Positions 38,301-50,828 of a DNA stretch of 64,000 nucleotides are shown here, piece by piece. How positions within the stretch are numbered: position 1 is the first letter of the stretch; the number at the start of each line of letters is the position of its first letter. The notes below the pieces were generated by a model that did no database searches, was not told where the DNA came from, and was given only the letters and a program-made list of their open reading frames with translations. The DNA is taken from NCBI GenBank assembly GCA_002081555.1, contig KV920997.1, positions 8,103 through 72,102 of the forward strand, read 5' to 3'. The DNA is from Protostelium mycophagum. Its lineage: Eukaryota > Evosea > Variosea > Protosteliida > Protosteliaceae. The translations under genes and the position numbers were made by a program.

Positions 38301-41300
38301 GGCAGACTGCCCACGCAAAAGTTCACGGTAATAACGGCATAACAAACCCCCGACACAATCAATTCTGGAGAAAATAATCTTGACCTTTTCGGTATTCTTC
38401 ATCGGCTCTGTCAAAACGACCCAGATTGTGGTAAGCAGATGCCAGCTCTCTAAGAAGTGTGACGCGGTCCAGGGACTCCATCCTGTTGCATAATTGTCCC
38501 AGGTGTACTGCAGAGGTCAGGAAAGTGACGGCTTCGGTGTTCCGGAACTGGGCGAGGTATTCGCTTCCCGCCTGGAAATTTCAGTGAAATTCTTGGTCAC
38601 GTGACTCGGAAAAGTTCAAGAATTTTATTTTTGGAAATTTGAGTATTCTGGGATATCGAAATTTTACGGAAAATTAATGGAAATTTCGTTACTTACAAGA
38701 GAAAAATAATGCAGAGCTTTGTCATTCTCTTCTGCAGATTTATAATGATTCGCGATCATCGGATAATTCTGCATATTCGCCCCCTATTTTTCCGTCAACC
38801 TACAACGCCATCTACAACACCATCTACATACCTGTTCTTGCAAATAAAATTGTACGATCTTGAGATGGATGTCTTTTCGCTGTGCCGACAACATGATGCC
38901 AAAAATAACCTCTCGTAATAATATGTTTGTAAACGACCAATTACCCCCCTCTCCATCCTGTTCTACCACGAGGTTTGCGGATTTCATACGGACGAGTGTG
39001 TCGCGCACTGACGCACCATTCTGCTCGACTAACTTACTCAACATTTTTTCTGTGAAATTTACACCTTTGTAGAGAGTCAGAAGATTGTAAAATTATTCAT
39101 ATAAAATCAATGGAAATTTATTTTAATTGTGAAATTAATTTTTTTATTGGAAAATATTTGAAAATAAATCACCTATAATTGATGCTATTTTCAAAAGGTT
39201 TTTGTCTTCCAACGGTAACTTGTCGATTTTCGCCGTCAAAATCTGACTGATCGAGTCAGGCACCTGCCTGAATTAGTTGCTCGTGCTACAATCCCATCTA
39301 CAACGGACCTGTTTTAGTGCATTTTCGACTTCTGCGTTCATGGTGATTTCCCCGCTTTGGACTGTTTTTGATGCGTTCATCCAAAGTACTTCCAGCAACT
39401 GTTCCGTTGTAAACGGGTTCCCCTGGGACATGTCAGTTTGACATTTGACATTGACGTGTGACATCTTACCTGACCCTTCCGGTAGATTTCTCCGATGACT
39501 TTGTCTGCAATTTTTTTCACGTTGAGACGAATATTCATTAATTTCGATACTTCTTCTAAATTTAGATTGCCCAATCTGATCATCTACAACCAGTCAGATA
39601 TTTTAAAATTTTTTAAAAATAAATCTCTTTTAAATTGAATTGTATTGTCCATTCCCCGCCAAAAAATTCAAAGAAATTTCCAAAAAATTTAAAATAAATA
39701 ATACGAACCGTCGTATCAGATCTGTGGTGAATCTGGGAGAATTGAGTAACTCCCCTGACAGGTCTGAGTGCCAGAATAAAGAGTACACATTCGAGTTGTG
39801 ATATCGCGGTCAGAGTTAGAGACCAAGAGGCAGAGTCCATGAAATGAGCATTGTCGAATATGATGCAGGTTCCGGGGGCGGCAATCATCTTTAAGAGTTG
39901 TAGAAGGAGTGATGACGTCACCTCTACTTTCTTCTGAGGAGCCATCGCACTACAACGAGTCAAAAAATATAGTTGTAGATCGACAATTTTTCTTGACTTG
40001 GATTTTCAAAAATATATTCGTTGTAGAACGACAAATCACCTCGTAGTAGGGGTTTCTGGGATACCCAGCCCTAGTATGGGGTTGAGTAGTGGTAAGGTCT
40101 CGGCGTCCACGTTGTCTGTTACGGCCCTGGGAAGCTGATTGGTGTTTGGGTCAATCAGATGACTGAAAATATCCGTCCTGAAAAGTATGAGTACATCCCA
40201 ACGTTTTATCTCAATGAAACGATGACGTCACTCCCGTGATGTCGAAAAAACGACTCGAAATCCAGATGAAATTTCACGGAAATTCCACGTACCAAACATG
40301 GTATGCGGTGGAGTTGTTCAGTTGGTCTGCAGTGCCCATCAATACGGGTGATTTTGTGGAGGCATTATTAATATTCATGTCCTTCATAATGTTTTCAAAA
40401 TACCGAACAAGCTTCGTCTTTCCCACTCCTGCATTTTTCAATTTTTTTTCACAGATGTCACGTCTACAACGTCCCAAATATTCTGGCCTCACCTTCCGGA
40501 CCCTCTATGATGAGGGTTCTGGCGCACGTGATTCCCACAGATCGGTCCTTCAATGCCATACTTAACTCGTTGATCAAAGCCATCTCCTCTTGTCTTCCAA
40601 CCATATAATTACTTCCCAAAGACATATTACTGCGTGACGTGGCATCACGGTTGAGGCGCATCCTTCTCATCGTGGGGTCGCCGTTGGTGGGGGCGCCTTT
40701 ACGGCGTGAGGGCTGGTATATGCTGATGGGGTTGACTTTTCCTTTCACTCTGATATCCTCCAGTTTCTGTATGACGTCATCACATGACATGAGACATGAT
40801 CATATGACGTGGTGATGACATGATGGTGACATGATGTCATTATTTGCCAAATTTGGTGTCGTGAAAAATGAAATAAAATATAAATTCACCTTAAAAGCCA
40901 ATTTTCTGAACGATCTGCAGGCATCGTATGTATCCTGGTCTGTCAATATATTTGTAGATGCAGCTATCATCAACCGTGCTGAGAGATTCTGTAGAGATTA
41001 ATTTAATATGATATTACATCTACAATGATGTATATGGATCATATTACGTACCACGATGTCACCAACCCTGTGGAAAAATCAGTATGACGTCATCGTATGA
41101 TATCGTATTTTACGAATAACTACCGTTGGGATATTGATCCAAAATAATAATAAAAAAGGTGAAATTTAATACAATAAAAAATTTAAATATGGACTCACAT
41201 TGCGTATTCTCTTCTAGAAGAACTTCCCACATCTCCACAGAACGCTTTTCCAGCTAAAAAAAATTAAAATAATATTCATTGTTCCAAAACAAATAAAAAC

Positions 41301-44021
41301 CAACAAAAATCTCTTCAAATCTCATAAAAATATCCCATTTCCAAATAGATTCTCCGAAATTTCCGTGAAATTTCGTCGAAAACTCACTGGTAACTCCGAT
41401 GGATGCGGGTATTCCGAGCTTGGCCAGCGAAGAATGTATCTCTATCGCGGCCTGCACAGCTCTGGGCGCGTCGTCCTCGTGCGAAACTTGAGGCAGACCC
41501 CATCCTGCGATTAGAACACTTCCTTTATCGTCTATCATGAATTGTCTGACCATTCCTTCAAGTCTAAATATGATCTCTTGCATACTAGCTACGGCTCCTG
41601 GTTTTTTATCAGGATTTTTTTTATCAGAATTTTTTTATCAGGATTTTTTTATCAAGATTTTTTATTGTTTTGGGAATGTGTGACATTGTATTTTCGGTCT
41701 ATTTTTAGAATTCAGAGGATTTTTGATGTTTTTTAATCTATAAAATGTCGACAGACCTTGTAGGTTGGCCAGTTTGTACTCTTTGAAGGGGACAGTGAGA
41801 CTTATGAATATGACTGACACGTGTCTCAATTCTGCGAGCCACCCGCCCCCTCCACTGTCGACGTGTTTCTGCACAGCGGGGGGCACGAAAGATTGCAACA
41901 GCTCATACATGGAACTATGACGTCATCAATAAGATGCCTTTAGAAATACATCAAAAAGTCGAAAATAGGATATCATGAAAAGCGACCTGTCGACAGGCAA
42001 AGATATCATTTCTGGCAGCTCTACCGGTTGTGTGATATCATCAAGACGCCAGTTTGACAGTTGGGCTTTTCCCTTTTGCACACCTGTACACGACATCAAA
42101 AAATGTTGAAAATACGTAAACTCCTCTGACTACAACGCACCTAGTAATCTTCCGGGCGCTAGCATCCATGCCAACGCGCTGACGTAGACTTCTCCCGGGG
42201 CCGCTTGTTTTTCACAGCTACTGACTTGGTCTAATACTGTTCCTGATATGAAATACTCTATCTTGTCCTCTATTCCTCCCACGCATATTCCTTTTTATAT
42301 AAGTTAAAATATATGTTTTATTTTATCTCGATTTTTTTTTTTTTTAAATTTTTTGAACGCAAAAAATTTGAGATAAAAAATTACAAAGTTGATTCTTCAG
42401 CAAAAATTTTTAATTCCCGGTATGTTCTCATCCCGGAATATTCATATTTCCTCGAAATTTCCATGAAATTACACTCACCTGCAATCTCACCCGCTCCCAC
42501 CCCGATGTGGAGCTTCAACACACATCCCGTCCCTTCTACCAAGTAATTTCCCAAGTCGTTGACAAGCGCCTTCGCGCACTGACAGGCGAGGAGTACGGCT
42601 CCACTGAGGGAACCGCCCATGGGAATCGGCCAGACCACAAGAAGGGCGTCCCCGGCGAATTTAATAATATCTCCACCGTGTTTGTGGATGCAGTCAATGA
42701 GGCTGCCAAAATAGCTGTTGAGAACGCTGGAAAATTCAGATAAAGTTCGATGAAATTTCGAGGAAATTTACCTGGTGAGTTTTTCGATACCGCTGACGCC
42801 TATGTGCGCTAACTTCTCTGTTAACTATGCAGATGTCAATCTACAACTTATGATAATTTTATTTTTTTATCGAAAAACATCTTTCTGAATTTTTTTGTTG
42901 TAAAATTTTTTTTATAATTTCAAATTCTCCTCATTCTAAAAATAGAACCCTCACCGGAGTGAAACCCGAAATGTCTGCGAAGAACACGGAGGCGACCATG
43001 GCCTCCATCTCCGCGCACTTTATGTTATTATCTTTGGACAGCAGCCTTCTGAGCACCAGTTTGGGGACATAAGAGGCCAGCTGTCGTGTTTGCTTCAAAC
43101 GTTCGTCCTCTTTAGGTTGGGAGGTGAAGGCCTCAACTATTTTTAACTTTTCGCTGCTGGACATCGTGCTGAATGGGCTGAGGGGCTCTGGCGATTTGTC
43201 TGCTGCGGCTGGAGTTTTGAGTGAGATCGATTACAGCGTTGTAGATACGAAAATTATTTCTTGAAAATGTTTAAAATTGACGAGTATTTTTTGGAAAAAA
43301 ATAGATTCTGAATATAGAGGATGCAGGTCTTTCTCACTTTTGACTCCTTCAAACCAGAACTTCCTCATCTCTCTGTGTAATAATTGATTCTCAAACTCCA
43401 CATTGAGGCTCACATCGATGGGCTTAGTCAACAAGGACTGCATGACGTCATCATCGAATCACAGTTTGTCCCTCACCTTCTTCTTGTCACGGACGGAAAG
43501 GCTGGTATTGGTGAGATTCCCCGGAACACCTTCTTTAAGAGGTACGGTCTTGGCGACGATCTTCTCTACGTCGACCTGTATCGTCTTAATCTTGGTCATC
43601 ATTTTTTGTGAACATCCGTATGGAGGCACATGTTTCTATGACACGTGCCGAATGCATGACATGAGGTGAAACGTTCGAACATGTTTTCTAAACGATGAAT
43701 ATAACACATAAATACCTCATTAGCAATCCTTCTGACTTCTGCAACAGGCATCGTTTTAATGACCTGCTGTATGAGTTCGTCTAATAATTCTGTTGGTTTA
43801 TAATGTGTTTCTATGAGCCGCAATAAAACGGCCTGTTTCTGTGCAGGTATGAGACCGTCCAAAATGGCGTCCACGTCTCGATCGTGAGAACTTCCATTCG
43901 TAGTTCTGACTGTGAAGCCACCAGTAGTCTCAACGACACTCTTTCTATGTGTCACATTACCATTGTTCAATAGGATGGGCGTCAGAGGTAGAACTGGAAC
44001 TCTGCCCTCTTCGTTGCTCAT
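35381..44021 (-). CDS. Soluble-type adenylyl cyclase (ADCY10-like)
   Basis: A class III cyclase of the bicarbonate-responsive type, making cAMP. The N-terminal region (from ATG at 44021) is Arg/Lys-rich and helical. Catalytic domain 1 has SVFFADISGFTP and GGDIIKFAGDALLVVWP with both metal-binding Asp, then LKLHIGVGAGEIAG. Domain 2 has VSVIFISLTVPF, LIAGWGLPQVSHEDDAPRAV and FCGDVGSSSRREYAMVGD, lacking the first metal Asp as in mammalian sAC. Next comes an NTPase module: NYMVGRQEEMALINEL, IIEGPEGIGKTKLVRYF and CIIFDNAHFMDSASWSL. After that are a winged-helix segment (FTEKMLSKLVEQNG) and TPR-like repeats to the stop at 35381. The last 100 residues are Ser/Thr/Asn-rich. There are roughly 30 short introns. 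ADCY10 works in cilia, flagella and cytosol. Confidence 0.9.
36701..36740. repeat. 20-bp tandem duplication in an intron
   Basis: ATATTTAATAAATAGACATA is repeated exactly at 36701-36720 and 36721-36740, inside a cyclase intron. A recent slippage or duplication event is the simplest explanation. Confidence 0.85.
36853..37033. repeat. Pair of 31-bp direct repeats in a cyclase intron
   Basis: A 31-bp unit beginning TGCAGCGGAGCTGCAG and ending ATTACGTCACA occurs at 36853-36883 and 37003-37033 with one mismatch. The unit contains a near-perfect palindrome (TGCAGC-GGA-GCTGCA). The 119 bp between the copies is AT-rich. It may be a small element duplicated locally. Confidence 0.75.
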
Positions 44022-44654
44022 GTTTTTGTCCACGAGCTGTGACCATAAAAATATTCTTTATGGCGTGTGTTTAGCGTTGTGTCAGCTGAATTCTGTCGAT
44101 CCTATCAATATGTGAGCGAAGAATAAGACGTTCGCACGATCATTGTTTGAATAATAAAGAGGACAAGATCAGCTCCTCTCATGTATTATAAAAAAAGAGA
44201 GCCTGTTGGTGCGACGAATATCAGACACTTTGAATTAGGCAGGAGGAAGAAGGGATGATGGTGCGTTACTCACTGAAGATTGAAGAGGATACAATATCGG
44301 TTCGCTTTCTGATGTGTGGAACCGAGGAGCAAAATTTCTTTTGGTTTCAAATTTTTCGTGCTCGATGTGGCAATGAACTTCCAAACCTTGAAAAGATGGA
44401 CGCCCACAAGTGAAGGTCGAGGTTGAAAGAAACGCGGGACAGGTTGTCTGTCAACTTTGACTCAAGGTTCTGAAATCATGTCCATTCACAGATGAAGTAC
44501 ACAAAGAGGCTTGAACGAATGTCACTGATAAGAAGAAGGTGTCACACGGAACACTCATCATGCATGCATGATACCATTCTGAGGACCGGCGCAATGCATT
44601 GGTCCTTGTCTAAATTTAGACTTCAGGGAAACGAACCTCATCTCATGCGATACG
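44022..44654. promoter_or_regulatory. Divergent region, adenylyl cyclase / IFT57
   Basis: 633 bp separate the start codons of two cilium-related genes read in opposite directions. An open plus-strand frame at 44492-44707 crosses the IFT57 start in another frame and is treated as chance. I see no X-box-like RFX site that I could defend by eye. Confidence 0.45.
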
Positions 44655-46071
44655 ATGGCGGAAGAAGACAGAGAGGTGACTGCCGTCTGATTTCAATATT
44701 ATTCTAATCGTTTTAGGACCCCTTCATCACAATGGAGCTTGTCATTGATAAGCTGAAGTTGCTCGATTATGAGAAGAACTTTTGCAAGACAAAGTAGAAA
44801 TACAGAGATCTTCCAACTACTCACTCATCACAGATCTGGCCCTCTTCAAAAAGCTCTTTCTCATACTTTCTTCGCGATGCCACACTCCAATCCAAACGAA
44901 CAATTCTTCTATTTCACCTCTATCGTCTCCTTTTTGATGCAGGCCGCTGGAAACAACTTCCAGCCACCAGGTCAATTCAGCGATCCCAACGCAACATGTG
45001 CCACCATCGTGGAGGAGTTGAAGAAGATGGGCTTTGTCACCGATTTCGCACCGACCAAATTGAAAGAAGGATACGGAGAGACGGTGTGCTCGGTCCTGAA
45101 TAATCTCTGCGACAACGCGCTAGAAAAAAAGAATTTCAGGTTCTTGCAACCTGTTCATCTGGCTGGTCCTCAGGGAGATGACAGAATACAAGATGAAGAG
45201 GATTCGGACGACGACATCCAGATTGATACCATCATCGATGATGATGACACAGAAGAAACTTTAAACGCTCACCATGAGCAGAGTGAGGAGTGAGTGTCGC
45301 ATCGTAAATGTGTGATAAATCCCTAAATGATGGTTAGGACGGCGATGTTGGAATCGAAGGTCGATCCTGCTGAGTGGCAGTTGGAAGTTGAAAAAGTAGC
45401 GCCCCAATTGCAGTTGGCCAAGCAGTCTGACAAAGATTGGCGTGTACACTTGGAGAAAATGCAACTTCATCACAAGAACATTGTTGGCAATCTTCCAGAC
45501 ACAAAAGCTCAATTAGACAAGATGATCGCCGAAATCAACACAACTCTCGACAAAATTGAAACAAGAGAAAAGCATATCAACAATCAATTTCAGCACTTGG
45601 TTAGTTCCCGCCAAAATTTCATCACAATTGACCGTTGTAGATTGAAGAGTACAAAATTGCTCAGGAAGCTTCCAATGAAATCACGACAAAGTATTCAGAC
45701 GATAATGAGACCGTTGTAGTGCTGACGAATGAGCTCCAAGGATTAGTCGACGAACTACAAATCGTCAAAGACAAGATGGAAGCCCACAACAACAGTCTCG
45801 CCGACACAACACCCTTACTCAAACTCAAAGGTACTGACAGAATTTTGATGAGAATTGACGTTGTATAGGATCTGTACAGAAATTAAAGGACGAAATTGGG
45901 CAGTTTGAAGTGAGAATTGGAGTGTTGGAGGGGACTCTTTTGCAGGCAAAACTGAGAGCGAAGAAGACGGCCGCGTCTTTGAATCAGAATTCCGCCTTGG
46001 CAGGTGCACCAGTGAGCGCGAGCTTCTCTTCGGTCAGATCGTCTATGGAATCGAATCTGTCATACCGATAA
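44655..46071 (+). CDS. IFT57: Intraflagellar transport protein 57 (IFT-B)
   Basis: Peripheral subunit of the IFT-B complex in anterograde ciliary transport. It starts MAEEDREDPFITMELVIDKL with KLLDYEKNF. The calponin-homology-like domain follows: YFTSIVSFLMQAAG, DPNATCATIVEELKKMGFVT, DFAPTKLKEGYGETVCSVLN. An acidic linker (DEEDSDDDIQIDTIIDDDD) leads to AEWQLEVEKVAPQL, DWRVHLEKMQLHHKN and the coiled coil IEEYKIAQEASNEI ... LADTTPLLKLKG, ending SNLSYR at 46071. Each block matches human IFT57 in order. One intron (about 45602-45645) ends exactly at cgttgtag before ATTGAAGAG. Six short introns in all, approximately. Confidence 0.93.
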
Positions 46072-46347
46072 AAAGAGTGTAAACGGGCGATTAAGATGTT
46101 GTTCGGACAACAGTGAGTAAGCATGATTCTCCAGATGAATAATCTGATGGTGGAACAATTCATCAGGGTGTGTTGGCTTTACGTGGCTCTTTATTTTGGA
46201 CAGGAATTATATTTCTTTGAGCGCTAAGCTAGCTCTGGTGGTAGCCGCTCTCTTCCTTCCTTCAACAACCTAAACGTCTTAATAGGTCTTAATAACTTTG
46301 ATTTTTACCTCTGAGTGTTCTGGGTCAGTCATACAGAGGCATCTGGC

Positions 46348-46942
46348 TCACATTAGATCTCTGCGCGGATCAAGACCGTACTTGAGAAAGATGGATTCGT
46401 CTTCGGGGTTCATGGCCAGCTTGCCGTACATCCTCTTTAGACCTCCGACCACGAGCTTCGGTTCGCTCTTTCCCTTCCAACATTCCACCAAGAGTGGTTC
46501 CTCGCTAGAGTCGTCGATGACAAAGAAGTATACCGCCTTGGAGTTCTCATTTTCTGCCAAAATGTGAACTCGACCTTCTCGATGTTAGGTGCAGAATTGT
46601 GTATGTAAAATACTTACCATATATTTCTACACGGTTGGGAATAGTAATACCGCATGAGATAAGACTCTGTGGGGTGATGGCAGCCTCAGATGTGAAAATC
46701 CAAAGACTGTCGAGGTCGAATGTCTGGAGGTTCGGAGGAAGAACCCAATTATGCTTCGCCTATAGTTGGTTTAATTTTGAAACATTCTATGTGGTGTAAA
46801 CCTCAATGGAGGGGTCATGAATGTTCATTAGACGGTAAGCCGGTAATTGCTTGTCGTTGGCAGCTGCTTGAGTGACAGCGGTGCGTACGAGGTTCTTTGA
46901 ATAATCAGAAGCTCTTGGGGTGGATCGTACTGCTTGCATCAT
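46348..46942 (-). CDS. Unrecognised protein, probable N-terminal targeting peptide
   Basis: Three exons join cleanly to about 170 residues. The N terminus (MMQAVRSTPRASDYSKNLVR) is basic and hydroxylated with no acidic residue before Asp13, like a mitochondrial presequence. The middle reads HNWVLPPNLQTFDLDSLWIF and ISCGITIPNRVEIYG, and the end is VYFFVIDDSSEEPLLVECWK, LVVGGLKRMYGKLAMNPEDE, GLDPRRDLM with a stop at 46348. Donor and acceptor signals are good (gtttacacc...ctatag, gtaagt...gagaag). Composition and splice structure say it is real; I do not recognise the family. It is divergent from the phenylalanine hydroxylase gene. Confidence 0.6.
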
Positions 46943-47488
46943 TGTGTGGTGTCGTGATCGTGTTTGTCGAATCTATCTTTTAAATTATAAATAGATCACA
47001 ATAGTCATGATAACACATATGACATCGTGAAATGATTTTATAACGGTGAATTTCAATTCAAATTTTGAAGGAGTCTCTCGGTATTTAACAGGAGATTTCC
47101 CACCACTTTTTTTCTGCAAAAGAAATAAATTCTTGATTGTTTTTGTTACATTTATTGTCGAATAACCGAAAACACGCGAACAAACTGAATCTGTACCCCT
47201 CATATATGTGGTCAAAAGTTAGTGATATACTCTGCTGGTGAGATTGTAGAAAGCAGGGAGGTTCCACAACATGCATGACAGCTCTGGCATTATCTCTAAA
47301 TACACTGGGCGGACCGTTCACCTCCTTGTACACTAGCGCTGGCACTCTTATTTCGTCCACAAGAATTGGTTTTCGAATGTAGGATGAAAGGCGAGTTTTC
47401 GCCACTTTTACAAACGAAGAAATCTTGGACTTGTAAAATCCGGTCAAAACTCGGTTTGACAAAAACCGGTTGCCAATCAAGAAACAAC
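46943..47488. promoter_or_regulatory. Divergent region with a long antisense open frame
   Basis: The region between the unknown gene (minus) and phenylalanine hydroxylase (plus) holds a minus-strand frame without stops from 47543 to 47085 (152 codons), unusual for AT-rich DNA. It lacks an early ATG (the first in-frame ATG is near 47280) and overlaps the hydroxylase start. It may be exonic sequence of an unmodelled gene or chance. Confidence 0.35.
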
Positions 47489-49898
47489 ATGGCCGCCGTA
47501 GATTCTCATCGCCAAAGCACTTACATTGCTTCTCAAACCACAAGCAATAGAGGTTCCCTCATTTTCTCTGTGCCAAATCGTGTTGGGTCATTATCTCAGG
47601 TGCCAAAGAAATCGTATTATTCTTTTCTAAGTATGACAGGTTCTCGCTGCTTTCACCGACCGTAACATCAATCTAAGCCGTATCGAGTCCAGACCCTCTA
47701 AGGATGATTTGTACGATGTCTTTGTTGATCTGGAAGGCCCAGTGACCACCAATGAAATCTTTGCCGATTTACGCCAACTTGGTGTGTCTCTTAAAGGAGA
47801 CATATTATTATCTCAAACACCAGGACTCAATGCCTCAACTCCCACTGATGCTCCTACTGAGAGTGAGTTTTCAAACTCTTTATTAACGTGCTCTCCAATT
47901 CATGTTGATCAAGACTGACTTTTTGTAGTGCCTTGGTTTCCCAGAAAATTGAAGGATCTCGACCTGATCTGCAGCAAGGTGATTGATCGTGTCTACGCAA
48001 CATCTATCGACTTCTTTCAACCTGTGCCATCTGTACATCCCTTTAGTGATCTCTGTTGTGATCTGCCTCGACAAACATCTCTCTACCGCTGTACAAACGA
48101 CACCAAAAGAATTGATTTAGACAAATTATAAATATTTATTGATAGAGGAGCAGGTGTTGGAGTACGGATCCGAATTAGATGCCGACCATCCTGGATTCAA
48201 AGACATAGAATACCGCAAGCGAAGAGTGACTATCACAAACAACGCCTTAAAATTCAAATAGTAAGTGTCGTCATCACATCATGAATTTTTTCGACTAATG
48301 TTGTGATTTATTGTTGATCTGTCGAACCTCCTTCATTTGTATTAACGCAGAAATGCTTTGTTAGAGGGCAGTTCAATATGCCTGCAGAGCTGGCCTCATT
48401 CTGTGAATATGTACTTGAGACTGAAGATGATTAGCGGTGACAAGTTACCATATGTGGAGTATACGCCTGAGGAGACCGCCACTTGGGGTCTCGTCTATAA
48501 AAAGATCATGCAGTTATTGCCTCAGCACGTGTGCAAGGCATATAATTACGTGATCCCTCTGCTGGAGCAGAACTGTGGTTTTGGTCCAGATAAAGTTCCT
48601 CAACTTGAAGATATTTCCAACTTTTTGCAAGGTAAGAATAATAAATTTTTATTTCTATTTCGTTCAAAATATCGGCAAACAGAATGTCATGACGTCATAT
48701 CTCAATTCACTATGACATCTCGATGAAAACTGACTGTTGTAGAATGTACCGGTTGGAGGCTTAGACCCGTCACTGGTCTTTTATCTTCCAGAGATTTTTT
48801 GAATGGCTTGGCCTTCCGAGTATTTCACTCCACACAATACATCCGTCACCCCTCACAACCATTGTACACACCGGAGCCGTGAGTCAAATTTCTTCGAAAT
48901 TTCGAATATTGATGATGTCATAGTGATTGCATACATGATATCTTGGGACACGCACCCCTCTTTGCGGACCCTGATTTTGCAGACTTTTCGCATGAAATCG
49001 GACTTGCCTCTCTGGGAGCCTCTGATTCTGATATAGAAAAGCTCTCCACGGTATGTAATTTTTTCCCGCCAAATCATCTTCACGATTCATTCCAAATTGT
49101 TCCGTCACTCTAGTTGTTTTTTCGAAAAAAGACATCATTGTCATTTAGGATTCTGTCAGCTTCATCTCATAGAAGACACATATAAAACTTTTGTTATATA
49201 TAATGCAAGCATATGGAACTCTTTGTGAACACAAAATTACAACAAAATTTCAAGAGGGTGAAGTAGATTCAGGTGTACTGGTTCACAGTCGAATTTGGAG
49301 TCTGCAGGGAGAATAAGGGTATAAAGGCATTCGGTGCCGGTCTCATCTCTTCGTTTGGAGAATTAGAATATTCCATGGGTGAGATATCTCATGAAGATGT
49401 GCCATGTGTCTTGGTGACATCACACATGCAATGATGACGTCATACTGATGTCACCAGGTCTTGGCGAAAAGAAGCCCGAGTACTTACCTTTCAACCCCGA
49501 GGTACTACAACCGACCTTTCCGGAAATCTCCTTGAAAATTCACTGAAATTTCCAGGTGGCTGCCGTAACCAAATATCCCATCACGTCGTACCAGCCAACT
49601 TATTTCGTCGCAGAATCATTTCAGGACGCAAAAGACAAGGTACGCATTAGCATATTTCTGTCGCATTGTAGATTGACGAGAATAGGTCATCGATTTTGCC
49701 GCCAAAATGAACCGACCCTTCACCGTGCGCTATAATCCCTGGACCCAATCTGTGGAGGTGACCAGCACATACACACATGATTCTTTGATTGATCATCAAC
49801 AGGTACTTGATGACAAACAGAAGATGTCCCGATTTGTGAAGGACATCCAAGCACAATTGGCGACGCTTAACGCGGCTATCGAAAAATTCAAAATGTGA
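47489..49898 (+). CDS. PAH: Phenylalanine 4-hydroxylase (aromatic amino acid hydroxylase)
   Basis: Tetrahydrobiopterin- and iron-dependent enzyme converting Phe to Tyr. The N-terminal ACT-like regulatory domain has [39 protein letters not shown] and DLEGP. The catalytic domain begins [17 protein letters not shown], then [54 protein letters not shown] and [20 protein letters not shown]. The iron site has the two His of HDILGH and the Glu of [14 protein letters not shown] and [15 protein letters not shown] fit PAH better than tryptophan hydroxylase. The helical tail ([20 protein letters not shown]) is a tetramerisation helix. One residue differs from the animal CHELLGH block: Asp replaces Glu. 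About ten short introns, one ending ctgttgtag. Confidence 0.92.
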
Positions 49899-50828
49899 AA
49901 AGACCAATAAAAGATGCCTTGGCGAATCTGTTCTTCATTAACAATCTTCCAACACATCATGGAGCCGATGGTGAGCAACCGTGAATGACGCTCGGATTCG
50001 GGTGGATATCATCAGAATAAATGAGGAGAATGTCGAAGAAAACTACCATCTTATGGAGATGTATACAAGACTGTAAAGCTGTTCCTGTGGAGGATTAAAT
50101 ATTCTGAAGAGTTCGGTCAGATTTCCCACATCATGATGGTAAAATTTCCGGTAATAGACGTGTCCATTACCGCAAGCGGGGAAGGCGTATGTCATTGAAA
50201 AAAAAAGGCAAAATAAAATGGAGCCGTTCATCGAAGTTATTCGAAGACCGTAATATAGATTCCTCGAAATGACTTTGCTGCAACACAAGCAACAAGGACA
50301 AAGTGGGGGCATGAAGTGTACATGTAACCTCTGTGTTGACCTATGGGTGCAGTGCAGAATGAACTCGTGTTGGTGGATCAGCGTGATGATCCTGAAGGCA
50401 GAAAAATGTCCATTCTTTATTATTCTCAGAATCTATTCGGGAATTCTTTTCCGGGAACATTCCTGGTCTCAAAAACAAATCCGTTGTTCCTCATGCAATC
50501 CCGAGGGTGAAATTATTATTTTATTTCTGCCTGAAAAACATCACCAAGTCAGATGTTGAGCAATAGTTTTGCTGAAAGTTCTTATTTTATTTAATACATC
50601 GTGATTAGAAGAACATTTGATTGTCTAAGTGAGAATTTTGAGGTTTGAAAATGATCTGATCTGTTCTGAAGTCAATTTTTTGCCGTTCCAAAGGTCTAAA
50701 TGGAGAAGATTAATTTCAGAATCAGGAACAAGATCAGGGCAGCCAAAATTCATGTTTTGACGTTTGCTTCTCCGCTTGGATTTTGTATAGTATTCGACGA
50801 AACGCATTAAATTCTTTGGCGAAGATTC
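49899..50828. other. Stretch with possible small minus-strand gene
   Basis: No recognised gene. On the minus strand, exon-like frames occur at about 50837-50625 (FVEYYTKSKRRSKRQNMNFG, then HLDLWNGKKLTSEQI), near 50390 (IITLIHQHEFILHCTHR behind a good acceptor), and at 50300-50043 (SHFEESILRSSNNFDERL). They could be pieces of one multi-exon gene, but the joins are not unique. Plus-strand ORFs here look like chance. Confidence 0.3.

Noticed and set aside
42313-42743. Plus-strand ORFs over the cyclase region
   Set aside because: The minus strand encodes the cyclase catalytic domain here with invariant motifs; the plus frames are shadows.
50269-50559. Plus-strand 96-codon Cys-rich ORF
   Set aside because: No upstream or downstream exon fits it, composition is erratic, and exon-like frames occur on the other strand.
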